Source: Heterostelium multicystogenum (taxonomy: Eukaryota; Evosea; Eumycetozoa; Acytosteliales; Acytosteliaceae). Taken from it: a stretch of 64,000 nucleotides of DNA. The notes beneath the pieces are model-generated. The model did not search any database and was not told the DNA's origin. It was given only the letters and a program-made list of their open reading frames with translations. Made by a program: the position numbers and the translations under genes. Location: positions 1-64,000 of the forward strand of contig RCNN01000045.1 of the NCBI GenBank assembly GCA_003667245.1. Direction: 5' to 3'. Numbering within the stretch: the first letter of the stretch is position 1; each line of letters starts with the position of its first letter. Positions 50,826-61,726 of this stretch are shown here, piece after piece.

Positions 50826-51331
50826 TTATTGTTGGAAGAGTGCACCTGGATAATTTAAAGTCTCTAGTAATTTAACGAGAGTAGTGATATTATTTATTCT
50901 ATTTTGATTCTTTGTGTGGATTTTGGCGATGGAATTGATGTACGAAGAGGTGATAGGTCCTCCAGATAATGTTGTTTGGGGGTGACTATTATCCAATCTA
51001 TATTCTTTCAAATCCAATGAATAATGTAAGTAAATATGATATTGATGGTTTAAAGAGTGTTATGGTTATGATACAAACCAATTGTAAATGTCTTTGGTTG
51101 ACTCAAAGCATCCAATGCATTCAATGTCAGATTATGAACTCCACTTGTCATATTCAATGGAAGGTTGAGAGTTGCACTTGTTTGTGAGAAATTACTTGTT
51201 GAGACTTGAATATCGATTCCATCAATACTTGATTTCAACCAAGTTGAGTTTGGACAATATCCAACACCTGATATCATGAGATTATCTGGTGTGATTTGAA
51301 TATTTGAAATCGATGGTGCTACAATCATAAA
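50826..51331 (-). pseudogene. Fragment of a TIG-like secreted/surface protein
   Basis: Exon-like segment 51050-51331 follows a clear TTGTAG acceptor and encodes PSISNIQITPDNLMISGVGYC and later LNMTSGVHNLTLNALDALSQ, resembling a TIG/IPT-type beta domain. A second open segment, 50826-51010 (SYINSIAKIHTKNQNRINNI to the stop), may be the terminal exon. No start codon, signal peptide or transmembrane segment belongs to it, and the sequence immediately 5' is a coiled-coil ORF. It is therefore probably a truncated remnant. The alternative is the 3' end of a gene joined to 51282-52131 through an unrecognised splice. Confidence 0.4.
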
Positions 51332-52131
51332 TCATTAATATCAAGACTTCTTGGAACAAGTCGTCGTCCCAACTGTGTTGTTTCTTCTTTTGCAACCATA
51401 ATTGTTTCGCTTGGGGATTCTCTTTAAACGCTGAAAACATGACAGTCAAAGATCGGATTCTGGTATCAGGTCCAAAGACCATCTTGCAAAGCGCCTTTTC
51501 GACTTGTATTGCAACTTCTCCTAACACGAGGCGTTCATGTGATATCACCTTTTTCAATGTAGCGATCATTGTTTCAAGTTTAACTATCTTTCCCCCAAGT
51601 CCATCTATATGGTCTAACAATTGTCCTATTGAAACTTTATCTTTCTCTACAATCTGTGTCAACTGTTCTACTTTCTGTATAAGCTCTTTGTTCTTTTCCT
51701 TTAACCCATCAACATCTTTCGTTCGATTCTCTACTTCTTTAATAAATTTATCTCTCCATTCTTCTCTTTCCTTCTTTGTATTCTCCAACTCCTTCTGTAA
51801 CTCCTCAATTTCTGTGTAATTAATTAACAAAAACTTGTTTATTCATAATTCAAGTGTTCAATGAATGAATTTATTGTACAAATTTAAATATATAGTTTAC
51901 ATTCAAAGATTTATTGGTATGATAACTCCTTAGATATTTCTAATAATCAAATATTCACTACCCAAAGTTAGTAGAATCCCTTTATTAATTAACCATTGTT
52001 CCATCACCAAAGTCTTCAACCCAAAATAATTCACTTCTATCTTTAATTTGTAGAAATTCCATAGAGAACTCAGAAACCCCAGTGACAATTACAGATTTCT
52101 TCCAGAACCGCAATGATGTCCAACCGATTGT
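51282..52131 (-). pseudogene. Coiled-coil protein fragment, 5' end missing
   Basis: The main open segment 51282-51811 follows a TTACACAG acceptor and encodes a regular coiled coil (EIEELQKELENTKKEREEWR ... KNKELIQKVEQLTQIVEKDK), then HERLVLGEVAIQVEKALCK and FSAFKENPQAKQLW. A likely upstream exon at 52008-52131 (LRFWKKSVIVTGVSEFSM, DRSELFWVEDF) can be joined in phase through GTGATG at 52007. Open sequence stops at 52132, and the SINE-like element starts 36 bases further on. No ATG was found for the chain. It may have been truncated by mobile-element insertion, or the first exon may lie beyond. Family not recognised. Confidence 0.4.
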
Positions 52132-52158
52132 TTACCAGGATGGATAAAACAAAAAATT

Positions 52159-52167
52159 ACACCAAAA
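52159..52167. repeat. Target-site duplication, left copy
   Basis: ACACCAAAA, identical to 52573-52581. It abuts the poly(A/T) tail of the SINE-like element on the plus-strand left side. Confidence 0.7.
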
Positions 52168-52572
52168 TTTTTTTTTTTTGTTTTTTTTGTTGTTATAACC
52201 ATCAGTTGTTTATTTAAGGTAGGGTTTAGAAGCCTACAGATTTTCTTTTTACAACCACAGGCCGGTTGTGATGACCATCATTTTATAGAGGCATGACTGC
52301 CTATTATTATTTGGAGCAAGGTGTTTCAACAGTGGACTGTTAAGTATTTCGAAGCGACAGAAGATTTTAAAGAGTACACCAATGGTTTACGTAGTTGAGG
52401 GCTTCGCTTGTCAATTTACATATTCTTCATGGCGGGATGGTATCATACAGACTTGAAAGTCATGGGTTCACTGGAAGTGTATGGGGAAAAACTGGAAAAC
52501 CCGGGATTCGAACCCACGACCCAAGGCGTCACAAGCAGACTACCATACCACATCAGCTATTCTGCCTTGGGC
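52168..52572 (-). mobile_element. tRNA-derived SINE-like retroelement
   Basis: Read on the minus strand, the element begins GCCCAAGGCAGAA. It has a Pol III A box TAGCTGATGTGG (complement of 52548-52559) and a perfect B box GGTTCGAATCC (complement of 52504-52514) at tRNA spacing. The head also resembles a tRNA in its 5' and 3' acceptor bases but cannot form D or anticodon stems, so it is not a working tRNA. A body of about 300 bp without ORF follows. It ends in AACAACAAAAAAAACAAAAAAAAAAAA (given here as positions 52168-52194 complement), an A-rich tail. The whole unit is bounded exactly by the 9-bp direct repeat ACACCAAAA. It lies 40 bp downstream of tRNA-Tyr. No reverse transcriptase is present, so it would be non-autonomous. 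Confidence 0.7.
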
Positions 52573-52581
52573 ACACCAAAA
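52573..52581. repeat. Target-site duplication, right copy
   Basis: ACACCAAAA, identical to 52159-52167. It directly precedes the tRNA-like 5' end of the element on the minus strand. Confidence 0.7.
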
Positions 52582-52621
52582 CAATACAGTTTTACCCGCA
52601 TACGGGGTATAAGAATATAAA

Positions 52622-52711
52622 TCCGACTTGCCAGACTCGAACTAGCAACCTTTTGATATCTCTTGTGATACAAACTACAGTCAAACACTCTACCACTTGA
52701 GTTAAAGTCGG
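52622..52711 (-). tRNA. tRNA-Tyr(GTA) with intron
   Basis: On the minus strand the acceptor CCGACTT pairs with AAGTCGG, with discriminator A. This gives the C1-G72/A73 identity set of eukaryotic tRNA-Tyr. The D arm is ACTC/GAGT. The anticodon stem is TTTGA/TCAAA with anticodon GTA. An intron of about 17 nt starts one base after the anticodon, as in all eukaryotic tRNA-Tyr genes. The T arm is GCTAG TTCGAGT CTGGC. Confidence 0.95.
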
Positions 52712-53396
52712 ATATGAAGAAATTTTTTTGTCGTTATTGCCTATACTTATTCCTTTTCAAAAATAACTCTGACCAAATAAACAAACTGTTATCACTCATT
52801 CCAGAATCCAAACTGAGAGGCAACAATCAACTGGAAAGATGATGATCCAAACTATTCAGAACCGACCACTCAACTGACTATTATAAGATTGATATACTTT
52901 TCAATTAATAATAGATTCAATAAACTAGCTTTTGAATTTGAGATGGTTATAGATGATAACCATCCTATTCACTTGTCTCAAAAAAAAAAAAAATCATTTA
53001 CAAAAAAAAAAATTTCTTCCTACACAATAAAATACTCTCCTAATTGCACCGTCCCCAGTATCCTAATATTTGCTGAAATATTTCATGAAAAAGGAGTGCC
53101 AAACAATATGGCAATCGATTATGAGAGTTGTCTTCAATAATATCTTTTCTGCATTATAATATGACTGAACCTTGCTCTTTCCATGTAGTGAGTAAAGCCA
53201 TTCTCAATGATGATCTTCCAACCATTAAATTCTTGGATCAAAAAAGAATTGAACATGTTAATCAGGATTTTCTGCAATTTAAGTCAAAAAGATGCATATA
53301 ACTACACTTAGCTTTTTAAACTGATTAAACTTGGAGTATAATCATTTATATTAACAACAAGTTTCATTTTAATAAAATATTTTAGTTTATTCCCAG
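52712..53396. other. Intergenic region
   Basis: AT-rich with long A runs (52980-53012). An open stretch at 52889-53140 has no coding character. No feature was recognised other than the 5' flank of tRNA-Tyr. Confidence 0.5.
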
Positions 53397-54677
53397 TTCA
53401 TTGAATCATATTCATCTTTTTCTAATACAAGTGTACCATTTTTCTTAGCTTCTAGGTATTCTCTTTCTCGAAGATTAACCAACTCACTACCTTGAGCAAT
53501 GAGTTCTTCCATTGAAATCTCTTTAAGAACCTATAAACGATAATAGATATTAATCTCTGGATTGGTTTTTACTCCCTATATTACTTTTCCCTTTGATCTC
53601 TCCTCTTTAAAATCTTTTCATTACTTACTTGAACTGGAAATTGTTTCTTGATTTCTTTTCTGACCAGATCTACTACTTTTTTGATATTTCTTAATTCCAC
53701 CCATTCAGCTATAGCTTGATCTTTGGCATCTTTTGGTGAAGCACCCTTACTAAGTAAATCATTGGTTTTTAAATTTACCCATTCTTTAGGTCTTTCCTAT
53801 AGTTTAACAATAAATGATTATATTAGCTTACTCAGACCATAACAAATATTACTTTGAAAAACTTACTGGAAGTTCCACAGGTTTCAAAAGTGTTTCAACA
53901 GCGGACTTTTTTTCTTCTAATTCTCTCTTTTCTTTTTCTTTGGCTAGCTTTTTGGCTTCAGAAACCTCTTTAGCAACGGACTTCTTTAAATCTGTTATTT
54001 CTGGATGTCCTTTTAGATAGCCACAATGGTCAAAACCACCGACACATTCCTTGGCACAAATATCTTTATGTCCTGGAGATATATTATCATGGCAATCCTT
54101 ACCTGTAAGTTGTGAAAATTGTTAGAATTAATTATTAGAAAACATATGTATACCACTTACATGTTTTTCCTTTGGTAGTTTTGGTTAAACTGGCAATAAA
54201 TTCACTTGAATCTTTTAGTTGGGAACCTAGGGTAGGACTTGGTGCACTACTAGTTATAGTGGATTTCGATGCGAATGTTAAGGTTGATTCTTTTGGGGTG
54301 GCAAGAGGTTTCTTTTCTACTTTAAAACTAGGAGAAGCTTCTGCCTTAGCAGCTTTGGGAGTTTTTGCTTTTGGTTTCACAGCAACAGAAGATGGAGCTT
54401 TTGGATTAAGTTCTGCAAAAGATTTAGGTGGGGATACTGGATTTTGAACAACAAGAGAAGTAGTAGAAGCTTCATTATATTTTGATAAATTGTTTTTAAG
54501 ATGAAAGATAGCCATTCTTATTTTTTGAATCGAATCTTTGTTTGTATATAATTTACCAACTATCTCATCAGATATACAACTTATGGCCATATAAGAATTG
54601 AAGCCACCTTCGATCAGGATATTGAGTTCGCCTGGATAGATGTCATAATCTATCATCCATGTCTTGAATTTTTCCAT
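53397..54677 (-). CDS. Hypothetical protein with Cys/His cluster and coiled coil
   Basis: About 330 residues in four exons, starting MEKFKTWMIDYDIYPGELNI at 54677. The N-terminal 60 residues look like a small helical (SAM/SAP-like) fold. A low-complexity Pro/Ala/Lys/Ser linker (KPKAKTPKAAKAEASPSF) follows. Intron 1 splits CKDCHDNISPGHKDICAKEC, which opens a Cys/His-rich cluster (C-x2-C-H...C-x3-C...H-C) that could bind zinc. A Lys/Glu-rich helix (KLAKEKEKRELEEKKSAVE) and helical C-terminal part end in YDSMNWE. Intron donors and acceptors fit GT-AG. I do not recognise the family; a regulatory or nucleic-acid-associated role would be a guess. Confidence 0.7.
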
Positions 54678-55286
54678 TATAAAATTAATTGTAAAGTTAA
54701 TAATAAATAATTATTTACAAGTATAAGAAAATGATTAGTAAAAATTTAGGTGAAGACCATTTTTCCAAAAGAACAAAACCATTTTTTTTATTTATCAAAT
54801 ACAATTTCTATTTTGTTTTTTAACAAAAACAATTTTAACTTTGTTGATTTTCAAAGTGATTGGGATCTTTTGAGTTGTTTTTTGTTTTCACATCTTGCGA
54901 TCTTCACCAGATTGATAATTTTTGAATCAGGTTTCGGGCAATCAACGACCAATAAAATTATTTCAAAATCCTTAGGACCTTTTCCTTTCTTAACAAAAAC
55001 AATAAAATTTTTATTAAAAGTTAATCAAAAATTGTAACAGGTAATTTTTGTATGGTTGATGTATAAATTTTTTGTCAATGAGATATACATAAATATTATT
55101 ATTTTAGTTTGTATGTAGTTTAAATTAATTAAATTGTGAAATCCATGTGGGGGCGGTGGATTCCTATCTAGGTTTTCCCGGAAAGAACACGAAACAAATC
55201 AATGAAGTTCTTAATAGGATTTCAAATATCTACAATCATAAAAACTCTAGTACAGTACTAAATAAATACATGATTCGTTTATTGGA
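54678..55286. other. Intergenic region
   Basis: AT-rich, with an open stretch 54750-55037 of Phe/Leu/Ile/Asn composition typical of non-coding AT-rich DNA. Nothing else was recognised. Confidence 0.5.
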
Positions 55287-56884
55287 TCAATGGTTGTTGA
55301 TTGCTTCTTTATCAATGTTGTCTGGCTCTTTGTTGTTGTTGTTATTGTTGTTGGTCTTTGATTTCTTTGTCGTTGATTTCTTTGCAAACTTAACCATTGT
55401 ACTGAATTCGGAAACTGTCTGAAGTTTATGCTTGACATATTCAGGATCTTCGTGTAGGTTGGATCGAATGTTGACACCCTTGGTTTTAAGTACATCCTCT
55501 CGCTTAGTCGATTGTGCAGTACGGTGATTCAGGAGCAACTCCTTATAATGCTTCAGCTTGTCAGGCTGGTCCCTGTAGATATTCATCATCATTCCAAGTA
55601 ACGCTTCATACGAGTACCTTCTCTGCATTCCACCAGCGCCGCCAGAGTTTAGCGTTGACACAGTATGAAATATACGCTCAGCCATATCGTAGTCTTTATA
55701 TTTTCCACACATCAACATCACATCTTGTATAATATTTGGTTGAATTGTACATCCAGTTTGCATGCAAAATATCAGAAACTGTCCTGCCATCTAGATCGAT
55801 ATAAATAAATACTCGATTAGTACAAAAATATACTACTATTATCAATGTTGCTGAAGATATCAAGATACATTTAAATCACCGAGAGCCAAACATAACTTGA
55901 TTGAAGTTAACAAATAAGAAGGTTTCTTTGAAAGATGTCTATTGGCATACATAATCTTCTTTGCTTCTTCGTAATTTCCTATTTCAATGAAAGCACTGAC
56001 CATTACATTGATTAGATGTGATGTAATCTCTTCGGGTTTCAGCTTGTTGAATCTTCGAAGTGCTTCATCGTAGTTGTTGGTTGAAATATATCCTCTTAGT
56101 ACTGCACCCTGTTCCATCGAACCTGCTGGAATAAAGTCTTCACCTGATCATAATCGATTCAAAGGTTAATACTCTCATCAACATAATGATCTCATTCGGT
56201 TCAATCAATAGACATACCTCCAAACTCTTTTAATATATGATCTAATTGGATGAGATGTGAAGGTCTTGCTTCCTCAAAGAGTGATTGGAAAACTTCGAAA
56301 TCCTTTGGGATCTCCATATCTCGCAGGAACTGCAATATGTCCTCCATTGGATATTTTTTCTGTATGAGTCTGAGCATGACAATTAGAAAGTTGGCTGTAT
56401 CTTGTGCTTCTTCCTTTTGGTATTCATGATCATTTGTGTAGTTCATTTGATAATCTGGACGACTCTTGATTCTCTTTAGTTCAAGAAGAGACTTCATGGC
56501 CAAAGTCATGATCTTTGGTGACATTTCTATGTTGGACCGATGCAGCGTAGAGATAAGCTCCTGGTATTGACCCTCATCATAGAGTGTTTGTACAAGTACA
56601 TCCCATTTCAATTCGCCAAACGTCTTAGTTTTACTTGTCACATCACCAGTTATATTACTTCTATTAACAAATCGATCGCCTTTACTACTATTATAACCAT
56701 TATTGTCATTATATCTCTGATTTCTACCATTTGAATATACAAAACTATCGCTTATTGACCGCTTTTGTTTATAATTAGTACTATTATTACTACTATTACT
56801 ATTAAAATCTCTAACAAAGTAGGCTAAACCAGTACATCTCGAATGAATCGATACATTTCTACCTATAACTTTAGATAAGTACAT
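55287..56884 (-). CDS. PPR-like mitochondrial protein
   Basis: About 480 residues in three exons (introns near 56120-56215 and 55793-55865). It begins MYLSKVIGRNVSIHSRCTGL, a basic, amphipathic, likely mitochondrial presequence. After an Asn/Ser-rich linker come helical-hairpin repeats resembling pentatricopeptide repeats: WDVLVQTLYDEGQYQELIST, YISTNNYDEALRRFNKLKPE, MVSAFIEIGNYEEAKKIM and DVMLMCGKYKDYDMAERIF. The tail is Lys/Asn-rich. PPR proteins bind organellar RNA for processing, editing or translation; the target is unknown. The repeats are degenerate, so a TPR-like assignment is the alternative. Confidence 0.68.
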
Positions 56885-57064
56885 TGTTATAGATATATTT
56901 ATATTATTCTAAGTATATATTATGATGAATACTTGAATGCAACTGTGGTCAAAAGTCGTTCGTTTTCCAAACAAAACTGTGTTTAAGGATAGTTTTTTAG
57001 TTTTTTGCAAACCTGCAAAATTCCTTCTACATCAATCATTGATAAAGATATATATCCAATACAT

Positions 57065-58788
57065 ATGATGATTGATTTACAGTCAATTATACTTGGTATT
57101 TCATTATGGGTACTCTATGTATGTTAGCACATATTCTAATGTTGTAAAAGATTATTATTAATTATTAGTGTATATATATAGATAATTATAAATAATAGAT
57201 TAGTTAATAAATCAAATAAATATTTACCAGATGGACCGTCTTTCTTCTTGTGGTTTATCAATTATCTTATGAATTACTATGAATGGAGAAAATCAGGTGA
57301 TGTTATCGATAGAAACAATGGTGATGTTATCGATAGAAGCATGTTTGATAGTGGCAGTGAGAATACTGTATTAAGATGGTTTAATGAATACAAATGCGAT
57401 ACCTATTGTGTTTCATTCTTTGGTTTACCAATGTTGTTTACAAGAGACCCGAAAATTGCAAATCAAGTCCTGCTTTCCAATGCTGATGACTATGAAAAAC
57501 CACCCGATAGCTCTGGTGTCCTCATTAGGCTTGCGAGAAATGGTATACTTATGGCTGAAGGCGAGAACTGGCACAGACATCGCACTATACTGGCAGCGCC
57601 ATTCTCTCCTGTAAATGTTAGAAAGATGAAGCCAACCATACTCTTGGCAACCAGTGAGATGATTGAAAATATGGATGGACAGTCTGAAATTGAAGTTCAT
57701 TCATTAATGACATCGCTTACCTATGATATTATAGGTATGCTTTCAATTGGACACAAATTCAGCAGAGATGGTTCAACTTCCAGCTTTGACTATATTCTCA
57801 ATGAGATGATAAGGCCAATTCGTCGACTCTCAAAATACATTCCACTACCATCAGATAGAAAACTAAACAGGCTCATTCAAGAATTGGAAGATTTGATAAT
57901 CAAAGAAATTCATCAAAGAAAACAGCAGAGAAAAGAAAAGAAACAAGAAAGCGAATCTGGTGATTTATTGGATCACCTTTTAAATGTAGAATATAATGAT
58001 ATGGAGCTGACGCAAGATGAATTAATTGGAAATATAATGACATTTCTGCTTGCTGGACATGAAACATCGGCCAATGCCCTGACATTTACATTGGCACTAC
58101 TATCGAAACATCCAGAGATACAAGAAGAACTATACCAACAACTAAGCCAATCTAATTCAAACAACTATCAAAATGTACAACTTTTGGAATGGACTTTACT
58201 CGAGACACTAAGACTATTTCCACCTGCCCCAATGATTGGGAGAACATCAAAGATTGATTCTACATTAGACTCAAATAATTCTAAAGATACATGGAAGATT
58301 CCACCGAAAGTAAGTAAACAAACAATATAGTACTTATTATTATCAAATATTAATATTGACTCTAATTAAAGAGTATGGTGTTGGTATCTGTTTATGCAAT
58401 GCACAGAAATGAGTCTGTATGGGAGCAAGCAAATCGCTTTAATCCAAGTAGATGGGGTGTTGCCTCAGCGAATGACTCTCATTATTTATACAACTATCTT
58501 CCATTTTCATCTGGACCCAGAGTGTATGTTCACCACATCATGATGTATACAATTGCGAGATTAACTAACTTTAGATAATTTAATTTATCTTAAATATCAT
58601 TGGAACCTTGATATATGTTTAGATGTCTAGGTCAGAGTTTTAGTATGACAGAGGCCAAGATCATCATTGCACAACTTGTCTTAAATTATAGGTTCACATG
58701 GAATGCGAAATACCCATTTGAAATCTACCAAAGAGCAACACTTACACCTAAAAATAAGGTGATATTAAATATATCAAAAAGGTGCTGA
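57065..58788 (+). CDS. Cytochrome P450 (first of two)
   Basis: Four exons (57065-57118, 57182-58309, 58372-58523, 58623-58788) give exactly 500 codons. An N-terminal membrane anchor (LQSIILGISLWVLY) precedes LPDGPSFFLWF. The helix-C motif is WHRHRTILAAPFSP, the I-helix oxygen-activation motif LLAGHETSAN, the K-helix ETLRLFPPAP, and the PERF-like motif NRFNPSRW. The haem loop FSSGPRVCLGQ is split by the last intron between Val and Cys. It is an ER monooxygenase needing a P450 reductase. The substrate is unknown. The general character (AGHETSA, LRLFPPAP) is CYP3/CYP4-like. Confidence 0.93.
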
Positions 58789-59116
58789 TTGACTGGTTGG
58801 TTGACTTGTCGATTTCTTTTCAAAAGAATCCTTTTTTTATAATTTTGTTCGCGACATCCGGTTTGAGTTTTTATTGATGTTGTTATTTGATCATGATCAA
58901 AGTTATCGAAAAATATTCAAATTAGGAATTGTCATATGATTTGAAATTGCGATCAACAAGCCTGATGGTGAAAACAATAAAAGCAAACCTCTGACCAGTT
59001 GCACTTGTTGTTCCAACCCAAAATAAAGAAATCTATTTAAACTCTCTAGAGAGAGAGAGACTTCATTCACTTTAATAATTTATAATCAAATAATAATAAT
59101 AATAAAGATAAATAAA
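58789..59116. other. Intergenic region
   Basis: Spacer between P450 and the dehydrogenase, with a CTCTCTAGAGAGAGAGAGAG tract at about 59042-59060. The dehydrogenase promoter must lie here. Confidence 0.6.
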
Positions 59117-59932
59117 ATGGAAGGTAAAGTTGTTGTTGTAACTGGTGGTGCTTCTGGTATTGGTAGAGCTGTTTGCATAGAGTTGGCCAAGAAGAACGCC
59201 AAGGTTGTTGTTGCTGATGTAAACTCATCAAGTGAGACCGTCAAGTTGATGAAAGAGGTCAACGTCTCCTGCGAAGCTGTCGAAGTCATTTGTGACATCT
59301 CCAACGCTGAGCAAGTTAATGCTATGGTCCAAACTGCCGTTGACAAATTCGGTAGAATTGATTGTGCTGTCAACAATGCTGGTATCCTAGGTATGATGGC
59401 TCGTATTGGTGAATATGAAGAGTCAATGTTCGACAAAATGGTATGCATCAAACTATCACAAATATGTAAAGTCATTATACTTATAGGTTGTTACCTTTGT
59501 CAGATGGCTATTAATGTTAAAGGAACATGGAACTGTATTAGAGCTCAAGTAAGAGCTATGGAGAAGCAAGGTGCTGGTAAATACAGTATCGTAAATGTAA
59601 GCTCAATTGCTGGTGTCTTGGCATTCCCATACAACTCTGCCTACAGTTGTGTTAAACACGCTTTACTTGGTTTGACTAAGAGCACTGCTGCTGAGTATGG
59701 TTCAAGCGGTATCAGATGTAATGCCGTCTTGCCAGGTGCATCCGATACTCCAATGTTGAGATCATACGTTCCAACCGAGGAGGCTGTTGCTGGACTCAAG
59801 GCCATTACACCACTCCACCGTTTCTCTGACCCAGAAGAAATTGCCAAGCCAATCTTGTTCCTCTTGTCCGAAGACTCATCATACGTCACCGGTCAAAATC
59901 TCATTGTCGATGGTGGTCTCTCTGTCGTCTAA
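59117..59932 (+). CDS. Short-chain dehydrogenase/reductase (classical SDR)
   Basis: NAD(P)-dependent oxidoreductase with a Rossmann fold. Two exons (59117-59440, 59504-59932) give 250 residues, the classical SDR length. Motifs: cofactor loop TGGASGIGRA, acidic end of strand 2 ADVN (suggesting NAD preference), CDIS, NNAG, catalytic Ser in IVNVSSIAG, catalytic YSCVK, PG at CNAVLPGASDTPM, and the C-terminal SSYVTGQNLIVDGG. The 63-nt intron (59441-59503, GTATGC...CAG) has a length divisible by three and no stop, so an unspliced reading adds 21 residues just before the helix MAINVKGTWNC. Codon bias suggests good expression. The substrate is unknown. Confidence 0.93.
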   Translation: MEGKVVVVTGGASGIGRAVCIELAKKNAKVVVADVNSSSETVKLMKEVNVSCEAVEVICDISNAEQVNAMVQTAVDKFGRIDCAVNNAGILGMMARIGEYEESMFDKMVCIKLSQICKVIILIGCYLCQMAINVKGTWNCIRAQVRAMEKQGAGKYSIVNVSSIAGVLAFPYNSAYSCVKHALLGLTKSTAAEYGSSGIRCNAVLPGASDTPMLRSYVPTEEAVAGLKAITPLHRFSDPEEIAKPILFLLSEDSSYVTGQNLIVDGGLSVV

Positions 59933-60148
59933 GCAATGCACTCCTCAACCAACTGTACAACCAACAACCAAATGTATTATTATAATTTAAAGTCATTCAA
60001 TGATCATTGTACGAATAATAGGATATTATTTCAAGAAAAAGTATGGTTCGATGGTATTTATTTATAATAATAATAATAAAGTATTTATGTTTCTAATCTA
60101 ATATTAGAATCAATTAATAAATAGGAGAGTGTTTGTGATGCATATTTC

Positions 60149-61726
60149 TTATCTCTTAGAGACTTTAACTTGGTATTTCTTGTATTCAAGAGCAATTCTT
60201 GATACACCTTCGTCATCAATTGGTTTTCCGTCGATAGAAGTCCATTTGAAGTTCATCAACATTTGAGATGCTGCGTAGTAGAGTTCGTCTTTGGCTACAC
60301 CCATTCCAACACACATTCTTGGTCCAAGTCCAAATGGTATGTATGAGTAGTCAGAGGTGTTAGACTCTTTAATCCATCGATCTGGTTTGAACTCCTCAGG
60401 AGCATCCCAAAGCTTCTCGTCCATGGCCAATCCATAGACTGCCATCAGTACTTGAGTACCCTTTGGAATTGTGTAGCCGCCGATTTCAATATCCTCAACG
60501 GCAGAACGTGGTAAAGCAAGTGGGGCAGCAGTACGAATTCTCAACACCTCCTTCAAAACGGCATTCAAGTAGGTGGTTGAGTTTCTATGATGGAGTAATG
60601 GACGGTTGCCTTTACCTACAACTTGGACCAACTCCTCATAGACCTTATCTTGCATCTCTGGATTATTGACCATGAAAATAATCAACCAACCCAAGGTAAT
60701 TGCAACTGTCTCATGACCTGCAACGATCAAATCAGTTAAACATTTGGCAAGTCCATCGTCTTCATAGAAGTCCTTGTCTTCTGATTTGTCCCACTCCATC
60801 AAGAGTAAATCGAGCAAATCTCTTGGCTTTTCTGCATTAAGTGACTTACGATGAATATTGATGGCTTCTTCACAGTAGGTCCAGACTTGTCCAACAGCAG
60901 TAGCTAGAGCCTCTCTCTTAGCAGTATAGAATGGCTTCAAGAAAGGAATATAATCATGTGGGTTACCAGTTGCAAGAATTTCCTCCATAATCTCTGCAGC
61001 CTTAATAACAATGTGATCAGTTTCAGATTCATACTCAACAAAATCACTGAAAGAGTAATCAATAACACCATTTAAACTATATCTTCTAATATAGTCATGT
61101 GGGTTCAAAGGTTGTCCGGATGCAGCATAGGTTCCAAAATAATTGTTCAAGTTTACAGCTTGTTGCTCAATTCTGGATGCAATATTATGGGTTCTAGCCT
61201 TAGCCATAGCTCCAGTAAAGAGGGTTCTATACTTCTTCCAATATGGTCCTTTAGCAAATAATAAATTCTTTTCCTCTAATTTTTAAAATAATTTGTTAAT
61301 TATTTATAATACATTTAGTTGATAAGATGAAAATACATACGTCCAATAATTTGAGCAGAATCAGAATTATATCTATCAATAATTTGATCAGATTTTGTTA
61401 TAATGAGATCTTTTAAAATAACTGGATCACTGACTAAAACAGTTGGAACACTTCCCAAAAAGATGGTTGTAAGTCCACCATATTTTTCTGAGAAGGACTT
61501 CAAAGCTTTATGTGGCATTTTTCCAAGTTGGTGCAAATTACCCAAAATTGGCAATGGGAAAGGACCAGGTGGCATACCCTGAGTTCTTTTCTTATGGTGC
61601 TACATAAATAATAAAATTATTGTTATTATTATAATTTTTAATAAATAATATCGATAGTTATTTTTTATAACATACAACCAGGTAGACAATGAATAGAATT
61701 AAAATTGATAAAATGAAATAATTCAT
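60149..61726 (-). CDS. Cytochrome P450 (second of two)
   Basis: Three exons (61676-61726, 61341-61599, 60149-61275) give exactly 479 codons. The N-terminal anchor MNYFILSILILFIVYLV is followed by the Pro-rich hinge MPPGPFPLPILGNLHQLGK. Helix C is WKKYRTLF, the I helix LIVAGHETVAITLG, the ExxR motif KEVLRIR, the PERF region FKPDRW, and the haem loop PFGLGPRMCVGM. The CYP2-like hinge and substrate-recognition regions resemble the large dictyostelid-specific P450 families (CYP508-type). It is an ER monooxygenase with unknown substrate. It converges on the SDR gene, 216 bases away. Confidence 0.93.

Noticed and set aside
52488..52572. A second minus-strand tRNA gene next to tRNA-Tyr.
   Set aside because: A and B boxes are present, but D and anticodon stems cannot form and the acceptor has two mismatches. 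It is better explained as the head of a SINE.
52395..52700. Overlapping plus-strand ORFs of 70 and 101 codons.
   Set aside because: They run antisense across the SINE-like head and tRNA-Tyr and have no protein-like features.
54750..55037. 95-codon plus-strand ORF.
   Set aside because: Phe/Leu/Ile/Asn-rich translation typical of AT-rich non-coding DNA.
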